A stretch of 64,000 nucleotides of DNA, taken from positions 20,935,468-20,999,467 of the forward strand of contig JAOANR010000001.1 of assembly GCA_030278955.1 (NCBI GenBank), read 5' to 3'. The position numbers were made by a program, and so were the translations under genes. Position 1 is the stretch's first letter. Each line of letters opens with the position of its first letter. Of this stretch, positions 22,536-33,814 are shown one piece after another. The stretch comes from Hygrophila difformis (taxonomy: Eukaryota; Streptophyta; Magnoliopsida; Lamiales; Acanthaceae). Under the pieces are notes generated by a model. The model was given only the letters and a program-made list of their open reading frames with translations. It searched no databases and was not told the origin of the DNA.

Positions 22536-23035
22536 NNNNNNNNNNNNNNNNNNNNNNNNNNNNNNNNNNNNNNNNNNNNNNNNNNNNNNNNNNNNNNNNN
22601 NNNNNNNNNNNNNNNNNNNNNNNNNNNNNNNNNNNNNNNNNNNNNNNNNNNNNNNNNNNNNNNNNNNNNNNNNNNNNNNNNNNNNNNNNNNNNNNNNNNN
22701 NNNNNNNNNNNNNNNNNNNNNNNNNNNNNNNNNNNNNNNNNNNNNNNNNNNNNNNNNNNNNNNNNNNNNNNNNNNNNNNNNNNNNNNNNNNNNNNNNNNN
22801 NNNNNNNNNNNNNNNNNNNNNNNNNNNNNNNNNNNNNNNNNNNNNNNNNNNNNNNNNNNNNNNNNNNNNNNNNNNNNNNNNNNNNNNNNNNNNNNNNNNN
22901 NNNNNNNNNNNNNNNNNNNNNNNNNNNNNNNNNNNNNNNNNNNNNNNNNNNNNNNNNNNNNNNNNNNNNNNNNNNNNNNNNNNNNNNNNNNNNNNNNNNN
23001 NNNNNNNNNNNNNNNNNNNNNNNNNNNNNNNNNNN
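22536..23035. other. Assembly gap (500 N)
   Basis: Exactly 500 N, a conventional placeholder length, so the true size is unknown. It removes the end of ent-CPS exon 12, any following intron and the start of exon 13. Open frames across it are artefacts. Confidence 0.99.
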
Positions 23036-24045
23036 GATGAATTCCAAAATGGCATCGCTCTTAATTATAATACCAACGGTGCAAGGTAATGGACAGCTTG
23101 TACATTACAAGTCCAGAACATCATTGTTTTTGATGATTTGTTTTGGTTCAGCGTGTGTTAATTGATCTGCGCCCTTTCGAGACAATTGATACCATATCCA
23201 TATCCATCCATCTTACAACTGAGCATTGCAGGTACAAAACAAGAACCCCTTTTGTCGGGACTTTGGTCCGAACACTGAACCAGCTCTCATTGGACATGTT
23301 TTTGGCACACGGCCGAGACGTCCATCACCACCTCATTCATGCGGTAAAATCCAAACACACTCTCTGTCTATTTTGAACATCTCTGTCGACGACATTTTTC
23401 AGTAATATGTAAATAAAAAGAAAAAAGAAAAAGTTACATTATATTTTTAAAATCTGATAATTATGGACCAGTGGCACAACTGGCTGAATACATGGAAAGA
23501 GGGCACAAAGGACAACTCCAGGCAGGGTGAAGCAGAACTCTACTTACATATATTAAATCTAAGTAGCCTCAACAGCCGTCACGCCTCAGTGGAGCTTCTA
23601 TTGTCGCATTCAAAATATCAGCAACTCTTGAAGGCCACTGTGGCAGTATGCGACCAGCTTCGTCGTTTTCAAAGCCGAAAGGTTTACATACAAGTTAAAC
23701 AAATCTTTAGTAGAACTACATATATATATATATTTATATAGACAATAACTACAATTCTATCAAATTTTTTCCCATGTTGCACGAGTTTAATTTGTGCTAT
23801 TCTACGTTTAGGTTCAGGACACCAATGGTGCCATTATGGCTCCCGGAGGAATCACGACAGCAGAAATAGAGTGGGGCATGCGAGAGTTAGTGAAATTTGT
23901 GATCACGAAATCACCCGTGGATTTGGATTCTGGAATAAAGCAAAACTTTCTTACAGTCGCTAGAAGCTTCTATTATTCAGCCTATTGTAGTCCTGGCACC
24001 ATCAGCTTCCACATTGCTAAAGTACTGTTCGAAAGAGTCTGCTAA
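23036..24045 (+). CDS. CPS: ent-CPS exons 13-16 and stop
   Basis: Exon 13 tail (to 23085, ...YNTNGA, GCAAG|GTAATG), exon 14 (23232-23343, TPFVGTLVRTLNQLSLDMF), exon 15 (23472-23681, WHNWLNTWKEG) and exon 16 (23812-24045, ending FHIAKVLFERVC then TAA at 24043-24045). Phases agree throughout. The C-terminal helical domain has no DDxxD, as expected for a monofunctional class II cyclase. AATAAA-like signals follow within 50 bp (AAAATAAAT). Confidence 0.92.
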
Positions 24046-25367
24046 GTACTGTTCAACTTCCACATTTATGTGTAAAATAAATTGTACAATGGGTATTAGT
24101 ATATTTAAGTACAATGAAGATAATTTTGAAGTTATGGGTTATATATTGTTGGCAGTTGACCCCCTTTTTTCCAAATTAGTTCAGAATCATAAACCACTAA
24201 AGTTCAATAATAGTAGTATCGTATAAAGTGGATCAATTGTTCTATCCCACTTGTTACAAGGAATGGACATAATTGAACCAAGAAGCTAATGAGCAGCACA
24301 AAAGAACAGAAAAACATTACATCAATGTTCATACAAGTAAAAAAAAAGTACCGATAGAATAAGATGCTTAATACTTTCATGCTTTTTGGTGTCGGGAGTG
24401 CAATCAAGAATATGTCAGAGATTTTGACGAACAGTGTGGGTGACAAGATAGGATACCTAATGAGGCTAAACGGATGAATCTCCTTCACCAATCACAAATC
24501 AATGTTTGATAGGAGTACTAATGTTGGGAAAGAAGAAGAAAAAAAGAGTAGAGAAAAAGGGGATGTGAAGTTATTGCCTAATGGGCCTAGCTGTCTCTTG
24601 GGATTCTGTTCCTGCAATACCCTAAACCCTATCCTAATTTCTAACCACGATGTCATATCTAGTGCAGTAAATAGAACAAACATTTCGTGAGCTGAGTTTG
24701 TTTCGACACATGTTCGTTCGTTAACAGCTCATTCGGTAAGTTAAACGAACCGAGCTCAAACACATAATTTGGTTTGTATGTTCGTTCGTTACGTTCGCGA
24801 ACAGTTCGAAATTCTTTTTTAATGAAATATATATTATAAAAATAAAAATTTTATCTAGTTGTTCTTTACATTTTTCATTTTTATTAATTCACATTTCTCT
24901 CAGAAATTATATTACAATATACATTACATTTTCACACCAAATTTAATTCTAAAACAAATAAATTTATTAATAAAATAAATGGTTCGTTAACTGAGCTCGA
25001 CTAGGCTTGTGTTCATTCGTTATTAGCTCGTTCGTAAGGTTAAACGAACAGAACTCAAACATGAAAATTGGCTCGTCAAGATTTTTGGCTCGGTTCGTGT
25101 TCGTTCGTTAAGCTTAACGAACAGAGCTCAAACACTTGAAGTTCGGTTCGATTCGGCTCATTTACAGCTCTAGCCATATCATTACCCTTTGTGTTCATCA
25201 AGTGGCAAACCATAAAACACATTATGGATCCCACATCATGTGTGTAAATATTCTCTCAATTGTTCCCAAAGTGATTCTATGGGTTATTACTTATTACTTT
25301 ATACAATTAATATACTTCATTAAAGTTCCTTTTTCTAGCTCGATTGGTGACCTTATTTTCTTAACAG
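24046..25367. other. Intergenic region with an inverted GTTCGTT/AACGAAC repeat element
   Basis: Contains the ent-CPS 3' UTR and then non-coding DNA. 24690-25165 is rich in TTCGTTCGTTA, TTAAACGAAC and GAGCTCAAACA in both orientations and ends CGGCTCATTTACAGCTCTAG, an end seen in hAT-type MITEs; its left end is not clear. No coding exon recognised. Confidence 0.5.
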
Positions 25368-25526
25368 TCATGTGGAGTTGAGGCATACATTGGAATCTGT
25401 GAGCAGATGTTGTCCTGTGATAGAGAGACTATTTTTTGAATCATCGAAAACAGGTGGGTTGTTGACCACTCTTGTGCTCAATTTAATTTAGTTATAAGAA
25501 GTAACTTTGCTTACATTAGATAATAA

Positions 25527-27105
25527 CCACCAGAAGGAGGTTCTTCTACTTTTAGGCCGCGATATTTTGATTTAGCGAAATGGGCTATTAGAAGGATTTC
25601 GGGCCCGAATTTAGACCATTTTACCTGAATTCCGGCCGCGATGACTTAAAAGTGGAAATGACTCTTTTTGGTAAGTTATTTTAGTTTTTTTCAATTATTT
25701 TTTATTTTATGTAATTAAAATAAATACTACTCATTTCGTGCTATTATTTATGTCCTTTTTTTCTTGTTCCAACATTTTTATGTCATTTCAATTTTAAAAA
25801 ATAATTAAATATTAATCGTCAAACTTACCCGTCATCTCACATTAATAAATAAATATATGAAACTTTCAAACCTACTACCATTAATAATTTCATCAAACCT
25901 ATATCAATAAACCATACATAAATAAATAAATTAAAATTATAAACTCATTACAATAACATTATATAAATTCTCAATTTAAATTTTTTTTAACACTAATACA
26001 TCACTGCATTTAATACTAATTATCCCTACATAAAGTATCATGGTCGAAAATGTTAGGATACTAATAATAACACATACTCCCTCCGTGCCATTATTTATGT
26101 CCCACTTTCATTTTTGGTCCGTCCAACACCTTTGTCTCATTTTCATTTTAGGAAATTATTAAATATTAATCACCTACTTACACCCCTCATATCACAGTAA
26201 TAAATAAATATATTAAATTTTAAACCTACTACCATTAATAAATTTCAACTCACAACCATCACAGCACACATAAATAAATAATTGAATATTCAAACACATT
26301 ACAACACATAAAATATTAATTTACCCTTAGTTTAAATACTAATCCACTCTTACATTAAATACTAACTTTCCCCACATAAAACACCGTGCCCAAAAGTGGA
26401 ATTTATTTGAATTTGTATTTGTTTTCGAAAATTTACTAATTATCATAAAACATTAATATATTAGCAATTATCATAAAACATTAATATAGTATGTATTAGT
26501 AAACCAAATACAAATTCAAATAATTATAAAGTAAAAAATAAACATAATTTATTATTAGTATCATAAAATTTTCGGACATGGTACTTTATTTAGGCATAAT
26601 TAGTATTAAATGCAGGGATATATTAGTATTAATAAAGATAAATTAAGAATTTATATAATTTGATTGTAATGAGTTTACAATTTTCATTTATTTATTTATG
26701 TGTGACTTACTAATATGTGGTTGTTAGTTGGATTGTAATTATTAATGGTAGTGGGTTTGAAGGTTTAATATATTTAATTAATGTGATGTGTGTGTAGTTT
26801 TGGCGATTAATATTTAATTATTTTTAAAAACAGAAATGAAATAAAAAATATTGGAACAAGAAAAAAAAAGTATGACATAAATAATGGCACGGAATGAGTA
26901 TTATTTATTTTAATTACATAAAATAAAAAAATAATTGAAAAAAACTAAAATAGGCCACCAGAAAGAGTAATTTCTATTTTTACGCCGCGCGGCCGAATTC
27001 CGGCCAAATGGCCTAAATTCGGGCCCAAATTCCTTCTAAATGGCCCATTTCTCTAAAGCAAAATACCGTGACCCAAAAGTGGAATGACTTCCTTCTGGTG
27101 CCCTA
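25527..27105. mobile_element. Fold-back element with ~545-bp inverted arms in the F-box gene intron
   Basis: The left arm (25527-26070) and right arm (26551-27105) are inverted copies beginning CACCAGAAGGA, sharing GCGAAATGGGC, TTCGGGCCCGAATTTAG, AATTCCGGCC and a long AT-rich part (CTACTACCATTAATAA, CATTTAATACTAATTA). The spacer (26073-26410) holds a third, direct copy of the AT-rich part led by TACTCCCTCCGTGCCATTATT, then a short inverted repeat (AATTTGTATTTG / CAAATACAAATT). Borders are approximate. It lies within an intron joined by phase-1 exons. Confidence 0.7.
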
Positions 27106-28315
27106 TTTTAGTTATTATTTATATTCGGACCTTGCAGGTAGAGATGACAGTTTAAAATTACCAACATGCAATGATCTGGTGGCTAAATGCCCAAACATCT
27201 CGTCATTGGCACTCAGATGGTTCAAGTTGCATGACTTGAAAGCTCGTGTGCTTATTAAGGTACGATAACATGCTGATTCAATTTTTATTTACTGGAGGAT
27301 TTGTCTTCTTGCACCTTCTCCTATTCCTTATAATGGGATACTTGGATGTTGAATATTCATACTTTGAGTGATGCGCACGCATGCAGGGATTCCGCAAATT
27401 GAAGTATGCAGACTTTTCAACATCTTACACAATATCTGGCGACTTTCTTAGGTAATTATTTCACTGAATGTGGTAGATGTCATCTCAGGCATGCTTTTTA
27501 TTGGCTTCGTCTCTCTTGACACACACATTCATGTTCTTGGTCATCATGCTTGTAGGAATCTTGGTGGCAGTGTAGGTGGAAACTTATTGGAGGTTTATAT
27601 TTTGCGGGATTGTATGCACTTATAATATTCTTGGTCAATTGTTAATCTGACAATATGTGTCATTTCAGAGGGAAGTTTCCCGTTTGCTGTCAGCAATTCT
27701 TGCAGGATGCTTTAAACACCTTAAGCACCTTGTGAGTGTAAAACTTTCTCCTTCGTGCATAGTTATCTTGTTGTGTGAGTGTTTTGAAATATCAATCATT
27801 TTCTTCTCTTAAATGTGTTCTTTTACAGGACATATCGAATCGAGAGGGACTGCCATCTGACGAAGACTGGTATTAGAGATGTTACACCCCAAAGTATATG
27901 TTCATACTATATGTCTATACTTTACACCTTCCATCTCCATGGATATTGTGCTAATGGATAAAAAAAATTATGCAGTTTCATGTCTTTAGGTGAGGTATTG
28001 GATGAAAGGCCTAAATTGTGTGTGGTTGCGGATTTTCCTGCAGAAGGAAGGCAACTAACTAGTATTTACTTTCTATGAACCTGTGAATCTTGGTTTTAAT
28101 GGATGTCCCCTCTCTTATACAAATGGGCTTCCCATTTGTGGCCATGTGATGTGATCAGTTTTGTTGAAGAACCAATGACCGGCCAGCAGTGATGTGAACA
28201 GCGAACCCTACTCACCCTGATTGACGCATAGTCATTCATCTGATGGTTATATATTCACCAGTTCATCCGAGAGCAATTACAGTAGTGATCAAAGTAGTGG
28301 CAATGAGGACAACCC

Positions 28316-28586
28316 TGTTGGCAATCAAGAAAGCAAAGAAAAAATTAGCAGCTCATTTTTACTCAGCTAACTCAAACTCTATTTTTCTCTTCTACAATCA
28401 AAATGAAACATTACAGATATATTTAAGTTACACGACTCTGTAAATGCCAAAAGTAATCATCACTCCAAATTGAAATTGGTCTGCTACCCATATTTCTTGG
28501 TTGTGCCACTCACGCCTAAAACATTTAATGCCATTATAGGAATACTAAAAACAACTACTTAAACTTTTTAATTTAAGTTTAACTAC
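28316..28586 (-). repeat. Copia-2 3' LTR
   Basis: 271 bp, TGTTGGCAATCAAGAAAGC...TTAACTACA on the plus strand, preceded by TSD AACCC and followed by the complement of the polypurine tract. Confidence 0.92.
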
Positions 28587-28632
28587 AAATCTCCCCCTTA
28601 AACTTAAATACTCTTCCCATCTCTCATTCCAA

Positions 28633-31600
28633 TCAATCTCTTACAATTCTCGAGCAATGTGACGGAAGTGGCTTTGTGAACACATCTGCAGCTTGAGCTC
28701 GGTTGTCAACATGCTCCAGCTTGACCTTTCCTTCTCTGACTTGTTCTTTGATGTAATGAAAACCGACATCGATGTGTTTGCTTCTTTTGTGATTGATTGG
28801 ATTCTTTGCCAACTCAATTGCCGACTTGTTATCAACTCGGATCACAGTCCCTTCATCTCGGATCACTCCCAGATACCTTAGCAGATTTGACAGCCACACT
28901 GCATGACGAACACTCCAAGAGGCCGCCACATACTCAGCCTCGCAGGTTGACAGAGTTACAATAGGCTGCTTCTTTGACATCCAAGAAAAAGCTGTATTCC
29001 CGAGTAGGAATACATAACCCGAAGTACTTTTCCAGTCATCAACATCACCACACCAATCGCTATCCGAGTGACCCACTAGTCTGTAATCATATGATTTTGA
29101 ATAGAAAGACCTTGTGAAAGGGTTCCTCGAACATACCTGAGATTCTTTTCAAAGCCTTCCAGTGAGTGTAACTTGGATCTTCCATAAATCTGCTTGCTAT
29201 TCCAACACTTAGCATGAGGTCAGGTCTTGTACTTGTGAGATACCTCAAACTACCGATTAAACTTCTATATTTCACGGGATCAGCTCGGTCTCCACCATCA
29301 AATTTTGAAAACTTCAGGCCAGGTTCCATTGGAGTTGAAACTGGGTTACACTCCTCCATTTTGAATTTCCTTAGAATCTCAAGTGCATATCTTTCCTGAG
29401 ATATAAAAATCCCTTCGTCTGACTGCATTACCTCTAACCCCAAAAAATACTTCATTGGACTTAGGTCTGTCATCTCAAACTCCCTCTTCATCACCTCCTT
29501 GAATTCCTTAATCAGTTTTGTGTTGCTTCCTGTGAATATGAGGTCATCGACATAGAGAGCAACTACCATCATATCATTTTCTGATTTTTTTGTGTACAAA
29601 GCAGGCTCATATGGACATTGCTCGTATCCATTTTTCTTGAAATACCCATCAATTCTCTCATTCCAGACACGTGGAGCCTGCTTCAGCCCGTACAGGGCCT
29701 TCTTCAGCCTCAACACTTTCTTTTTGTATCCCCTCTTCATGTACCCGAGAGGTTGCTCGACGTACACCTCCTCCTTCAACACACCATTTAAAAACGCTGA
29801 CTTCACATCCATCTGCAGAATTTTCCATCGGTTCTGGGCAACTAATGAGATTAGAAGTCGGATTGAATCCATTCTTGTGACAGGTGCAAAAACTTCATTA
29901 TAGTCGATCCCCTCCTTTTGTTTGTATCCCTTTACAATGGGTCGAGCTTTATAATGCTCAATCTCTCCCTTAGCATTCATCTTCTTTTTGGATACCCACT
30001 TCACCCCAGTAGCTTGAGCTCCTCCAGGAAGTCGGTTAACTCCCATGTTTTGTTATGTTCAGTTGCCTTGATCTCCTCATCCATGGCTTTTCTCCATTTT
30101 TCATCTTGCAAAACTCAAGTCTTCAGAGTCTGCCAAAAGACATACAACATGAACTTCATTTGTAGTGTCATATATTTCCTGTAGTCTTCTCATCCTCAGT
30201 TGTTGTGGCTTAATTTCTTGAACTGAAAAATCTATGTTCGTTCCTGATGAAGGCACAGCAATCTCCAGGCCAGTTTCTTCTTCAACCGGGTTACTCCAGC
30301 ACCATTGTTTTGTTTCCTCCACATGAACATCTCGATTCACCACTACTTTATTGTTAACAGGATCGAACAATTTGTAAGCTTTGGAGTTCTCATCATACCC
30401 GATAAAAATGTATTTCCTGCTCCGATCCTCCAGCTTTGTCCTGTGCTGACTCGGCACTACCCCATAGGCAATGCTACCGAATACCTTCAAATGAGAGACA
30501 TTAAGCTTCTTGCCACTCCAAATCTCTTGAGGTGTCTTCTCGCTTAGCTTTGAATGTGGACACCTATTTTGCACATATACTGCACATTGCACCGCCTCTG
30601 CCCAGTACTTTTTTGGCATGTTCTTCCCTTTCAACATAGATCGGACCATATCGAGAATGGTTCGGTTCTTTCATTCCGCCACACCATTATGTTGCGGAGA
30701 ATATGGAGCTGTTAAGAAACGTCTAATACCATGTTCCTTGCAATAATTGTTGAACTCGGCAGAAGTAAACTCACCTCCTCTATCGGATTGGATTGCTTTG
30801 ATGACTTTGCTTGTTTCTTTTTCAACCATCACTCTGAATTTCTTGAAAGTTTCAAACACTTCTGACTTCTCCTTCAGAAAATAAATCCACGTCTTCCTTG
30901 AGAAATCATCAATGAAAGAGACAAAATATCTCTTACCACTGAAAGATTCTGGAATTATTCGCCCACATAAATCGGTATGGATTAATCCCAGCTGCTCACT
31001 TGTTGTGTACTCTGAATTCTTTGGGAAGGAAGTCCTGGCTTGTTTTCCAATCACACATTCTTCACAAAACCTTTTTTTAAAACGCCATTTTAGGAAGTCC
31101 CACCACCATCTCATTCTTTACCAGCTTTGTCAAACCTTCAAAGTGAAGATGTCCAAACCGAAAATGCCACTTCATGGCCTCATCATCCATATCAAGCTGC
31201 ATGCATCTTTCTTGAACTATTTTCAGCTCAAGTTTGTACATACGATTCCCTTTCATCTCTACTCGAGCGAAGAGCCTCCTGCATTTATCCTTCAGTACTA
31301 GTTCTCAACCTTTCATAAAATTGGAGTACCCTTTTTCCATTATTTGTCTCAAGCTCAGTATATTGCTTTTGAGTTCGGGTACGTAGTATACGTCCATGAT
31401 TTCACCGACTCCACCATTTTTATGTTGATACAAGATTGTTCCCCTACCTTTGACAACAACTTTCGAAGCATTACCGAAGAAAACAGATCCAGACTCTACT
31501 TTGGAAAGTGTTTTGAATAAACTCTCATCACCACACATGTGATTACTTGCTCCAGTGTCCAAATACCACACTGAATTAATGGAACAACTCTGGTTAAAAA

Positions 31601-32818
31601 TGGTGTCTGGAATATTTGTCACCATCATCAATCCTTCATCTTCTTCCTCGGCAAGAAAATTTGTTGGTTCCTCTTTTTTCTTCTCAAATCTGCACTCTTT
31701 TGAGATATGACCCAGCTTTCCACAGTTGTAGCATTTCACTGAATAACAATCGTTAGCAACATGTCCAGCTTCCCCGTCCTTCCTTTGAATCTGGCTTGAA
31801 TCGATGGCTTCTATCTTAGAGTAAGCAATGGCTTCTTAGTAAGCGCGTGGTCTTACAAAGCCTATGTGCCACGACTACAAGCTTGCCATTGCCCCTTTCA
31901 AAATGCTACGCCGCGTCCTTGATCCCCTTTGCTCAATCAGATGCCGTAGGTCTCTCTACTTTCCATAGTTATAGCATTCAGTTTTGTTGTTTGTGTTTGT
32001 CCGGCCACCCCGAGCTTGACCTCGTCCACGCCAATTCTGTTGGTAGCCTTGCTCATTTCCTCGTCCTCCTCTTACTCTACCACATTGGCCTCTACCTCTG
32101 CCTCTTCCACGCCCTCTAGTACTTTGAGCGTAGAACACCTTCTCCTCTTTTATTGTTGCTTTTGCCTGGAGAGCTTGTTCAAGGGACTCTCCATTCTTGT
32201 TTTTCCTTCTCTGCTCATGTGCTTGTAAGGACCAGTAGGCTCTTCAAGGGTGAGAGTTGATAGGTCCTTAGACTCCTCTATTGCGCACACGATATTCTCA
32301 AAGTCATTTGTCAATGACCTCAGGATCTTTTCAACAACTCGATTTGATGAAAGACTCTTACCATTTTGATTCAGCTTGTACACCACGGTCTCCACTCGAG
32401 TAATGAACTCGGATACGCTTTCGGACTCTTTCATCCTCATGTTTTCCAACTCACCCATAAGAGTTTGAAGCCGGACTTGCTTCACCCGTTCACCACCTTT
32501 GTTTGCCTTTTCAAGTATATCCCATGCTTCTTTGGAATTTTTTGCGTTCGCTATCTTCTCAAAACTGGATTCGCCTACAGCTCGGTATATCAAGTATAGA
32601 GTCGCCTTGTCTTTAGCTCGAACAACCTTCAATGCATTCATCTGGGCATTTGAATACCCATTTGTGTTTGCCGGTTCATCATACCCAGTCTCAACAATGT
32701 CCCAGTTATCTTGGGAGCCAAGCAGGGCCTTTATCTGCACCTTCCAATTATCATAGTTGACACCTTTCGTCAGCTTGGGTAGTGGGATGTCATTGGTCAG
32801 ACCTGCCATTTCTCTCAA
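28633..32818 (-). pseudogene. Copia-2 gag-pol, broken by stops and frameshifts
   Basis: Pieces from 5' to 3' on the minus strand: gag 32818-32150 (LPKLTKGVNYDNWKVQIKA), RG-rich linker and imperfect zinc knuckle (ECYNYGK, Cys to Tyr) 32138-31956, second knuckle CYNCGKLGHISKEC and protease WYLDTGASNHMC 31739-31305, integrase 31114-30671 ([24 protein letters not shown]) continuing 30649-30101, RT 30046-29087 (MDVKSAFLNGVL, LYVDDL) and RNase H 29076-28633 (HSDSDWCGD, STCEAEY). At least four breaks separate the pieces, so no functional polyprotein is made. Confidence 0.9.
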
Positions 32819-32950
32819 GTGCTTATACTCAACTCACACACCTTACAAAGCTCATGGTTGCTCCTCTCTCTCTCTCTCGTCTGTACACACCGCAGCACAG
32901 TGTTTTCTCTTGAGGCAGGTAAGCTCTCTCACACTCACCTCACACACACT

Positions 32951-32963
32951 TGCTCTGATACCA
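32951..32963 (-). other. Copia-2 primer binding site (initiator tRNA-Met)
   Basis: Minus-strand TGGTATCAGAGCA starts three bases after the 5' LTR. It is the common plant PBS complementary to the 3' end of initiator tRNA-Met. A CT microsatellite (about 32862-32880) lies just beyond in the leader. Confidence 0.9.
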
Positions 32964-32966
32964 CTT

Positions 32967-33237
32967 TGTTGGCAATCAAGAAAGCAAAGAAAAAATTAGC
33001 AGCTCGTTTTTACGCAACAACTCAAACTCTATTTTTCTTTTCTACAATCAAAATGAAACATTACAGATATATTTAAGTTACATGACTCTGCAAATGCCAA
33101 AAGTAATCATCACTCCAAATTAAAATTGGTCTGCCACCCATATTTCTTGGTTGTGCCACTCACGCCTAAAACATTTAATGCCATTCTAGGAATACTAAAA
33201 ACAACAACTTAAACTTTTTCATTGAAGTTTAACTACA
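32967..33237 (-). repeat. Copia-2 5' LTR
   Basis: 271 bp, same ends as the 3' LTR, with about 14 differences from it. Confidence 0.92.
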
Positions 33238-33456
33238 AACCCTGCTCCTGGCCACCATCCAATTCACGTGGAAAGTTCAGATGAGGTGGATTACTTGTAG
33301 AGTGGTTGGGGGAGTTTTACAGGTATGATTTCCCATAGTGCACATTGTCACTTTATGCGTTTGTGAATTGTGATGATAATAATTGCTAGACTTAAGTGAG
33401 TTTTGAAAGTATACTCTTTAGTGTGCTTGTATTGATGAAAAATGCTTAGGAGCTGT

Positions 33457-33805
33457 GATTTGTTAAATGAAACTGTAAACCAGAAAAATGAAGTAACAAA
33501 GAAAGCACAAAACATAAATCAAAATAAGAGACTAATTTAACGAGGTTCGGCCAAAAACAATTGCCTACGTACTCGGAGGTTTTTCTCATTCGTTCACTTC
33601 AATTTTTCCCGAATGAATACAAGTTTCCCATCTACTCCCTAATATACAGGTCAGTTAATAAAAATCTCTCCTAGTACATTTATCACCATGTACTACTTGG
33701 GCCTTTATCCCAACTCTATTCCCATCCCAACAACAAATATGAGCCACTAATTACCAACCCTATAAATATTAACCTAGCTCTAGAAGCACACATGGGATGG
33801 GAACA
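33457..33805 (-). repeat. Copia-3 3' LTR (probable)
   Basis: On the minus strand TGTTCCCATCCCATGTGTGC follows AAGTGGA just downstream of the RNase H frame, the usual copia arrangement. It contains TTATAGGG-type promoter sequence and ends near ...AAATCACA. The partner LTR is not in the window, so the borders are unproven. Confidence 0.45.
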
Positions 33806-33814
33806 TCCACTTAA

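Larger units (their letters stand above)
3312..24045 (+). pseudogene. CPS: ent-copalyl diphosphate synthase-like gene (class II diterpene synthase, TPS-c), interrupted
   Basis: Class II diterpene cyclases of this type turn geranylgeranyl diphosphate into copalyl diphosphate in plastids; the ent form feeds gibberellins. Sixteen exon pieces were joined by GT-AG sites with matching phases. They total about 825 codons without the gap, near the family's usual 800-870. Diagnostic motifs are present: [30 protein letters not shown] (DXDD acid), DVWIGKTLYR. A His in LLHSLEG and an Asn in GGVPNV match the His-Asn pair typical of ent-CPS. No DDxxD class I motif follows. Two breaks exist here: a hAT MITE in exon 8 that shifts frame and adds a stop, and a 500-N gap. 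Unless the MITE is spliced out, no full-length enzyme is made from this copy. The ent stereochemistry is inferred. Confidence 0.88.
28316..33237 (-). mobile_element. Copia-2: LTR retrotransposon (Ty1/copia), degenerate
   Basis: Two 271-bp LTRs (28316-28586 and 32967-33237, plus-strand ends TGTTGG...ACTACA) with TSD AACCC (28311-28315, 33238-33242). On the minus strand the order is LTR, PBS (TGGTATCAGAGC, complement of initiator tRNA-Met), gag, protease, integrase, RT, RNase H, polypurine tract (AAGGGGGAGATT, at 28587-28598), LTR. The LTRs differ at about 14 positions (about 5%), so it is older than Copia-1. It sits inside the last coding exon of the F-box gene, antisense to it. Confidence 0.93.
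25368..33300 (+). pseudogene. F-box/LRR-type protein gene, 5'-truncated, At4g02760-like, broken by Copia-2
   Basis: 3' exons of a leucine-rich-repeat F-box gene (SCF substrate adaptor family). Exons: 25368-25453 (HVELRHTLESVSRCCPVIER), 27138-27259 (LPTCNDLVAKCPNISSLALR), 27387-27451 (GFRKLKYADFSTSYTISGDF), 27556 to about 27615 (GGNLLEVYILRDCMHL), 27669-27731 (REVSRLLSAILAGCFKHLKH), 27829-27876+ (DISNREGLPSDEDWY), 27976 to about 28060 (EVLDERPKLCVVADFPAEG) and the last exon 28232-28315 + 33243-33300 (ends SSDEVDYL, TAG at 33298). No F-box is found upstream. Defects: TAG after DEDWY (27874) with open sequence beyond, no GT donor after DCMHL, and Copia-2 in the last exon. Family recalled from the conserved C-terminal region. 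Confidence 0.75.

Noticed and set aside
22422..23165. Several open frames of 180-250 codons across the N run
   Set aside because: They consist mostly of undetermined bases and are artefacts of the gap.
28693..32999. Many plus-strand frames of 60-130 aa
   Set aside because: Complement of the Copia-2 minus-strand gag-pol; no independent support.
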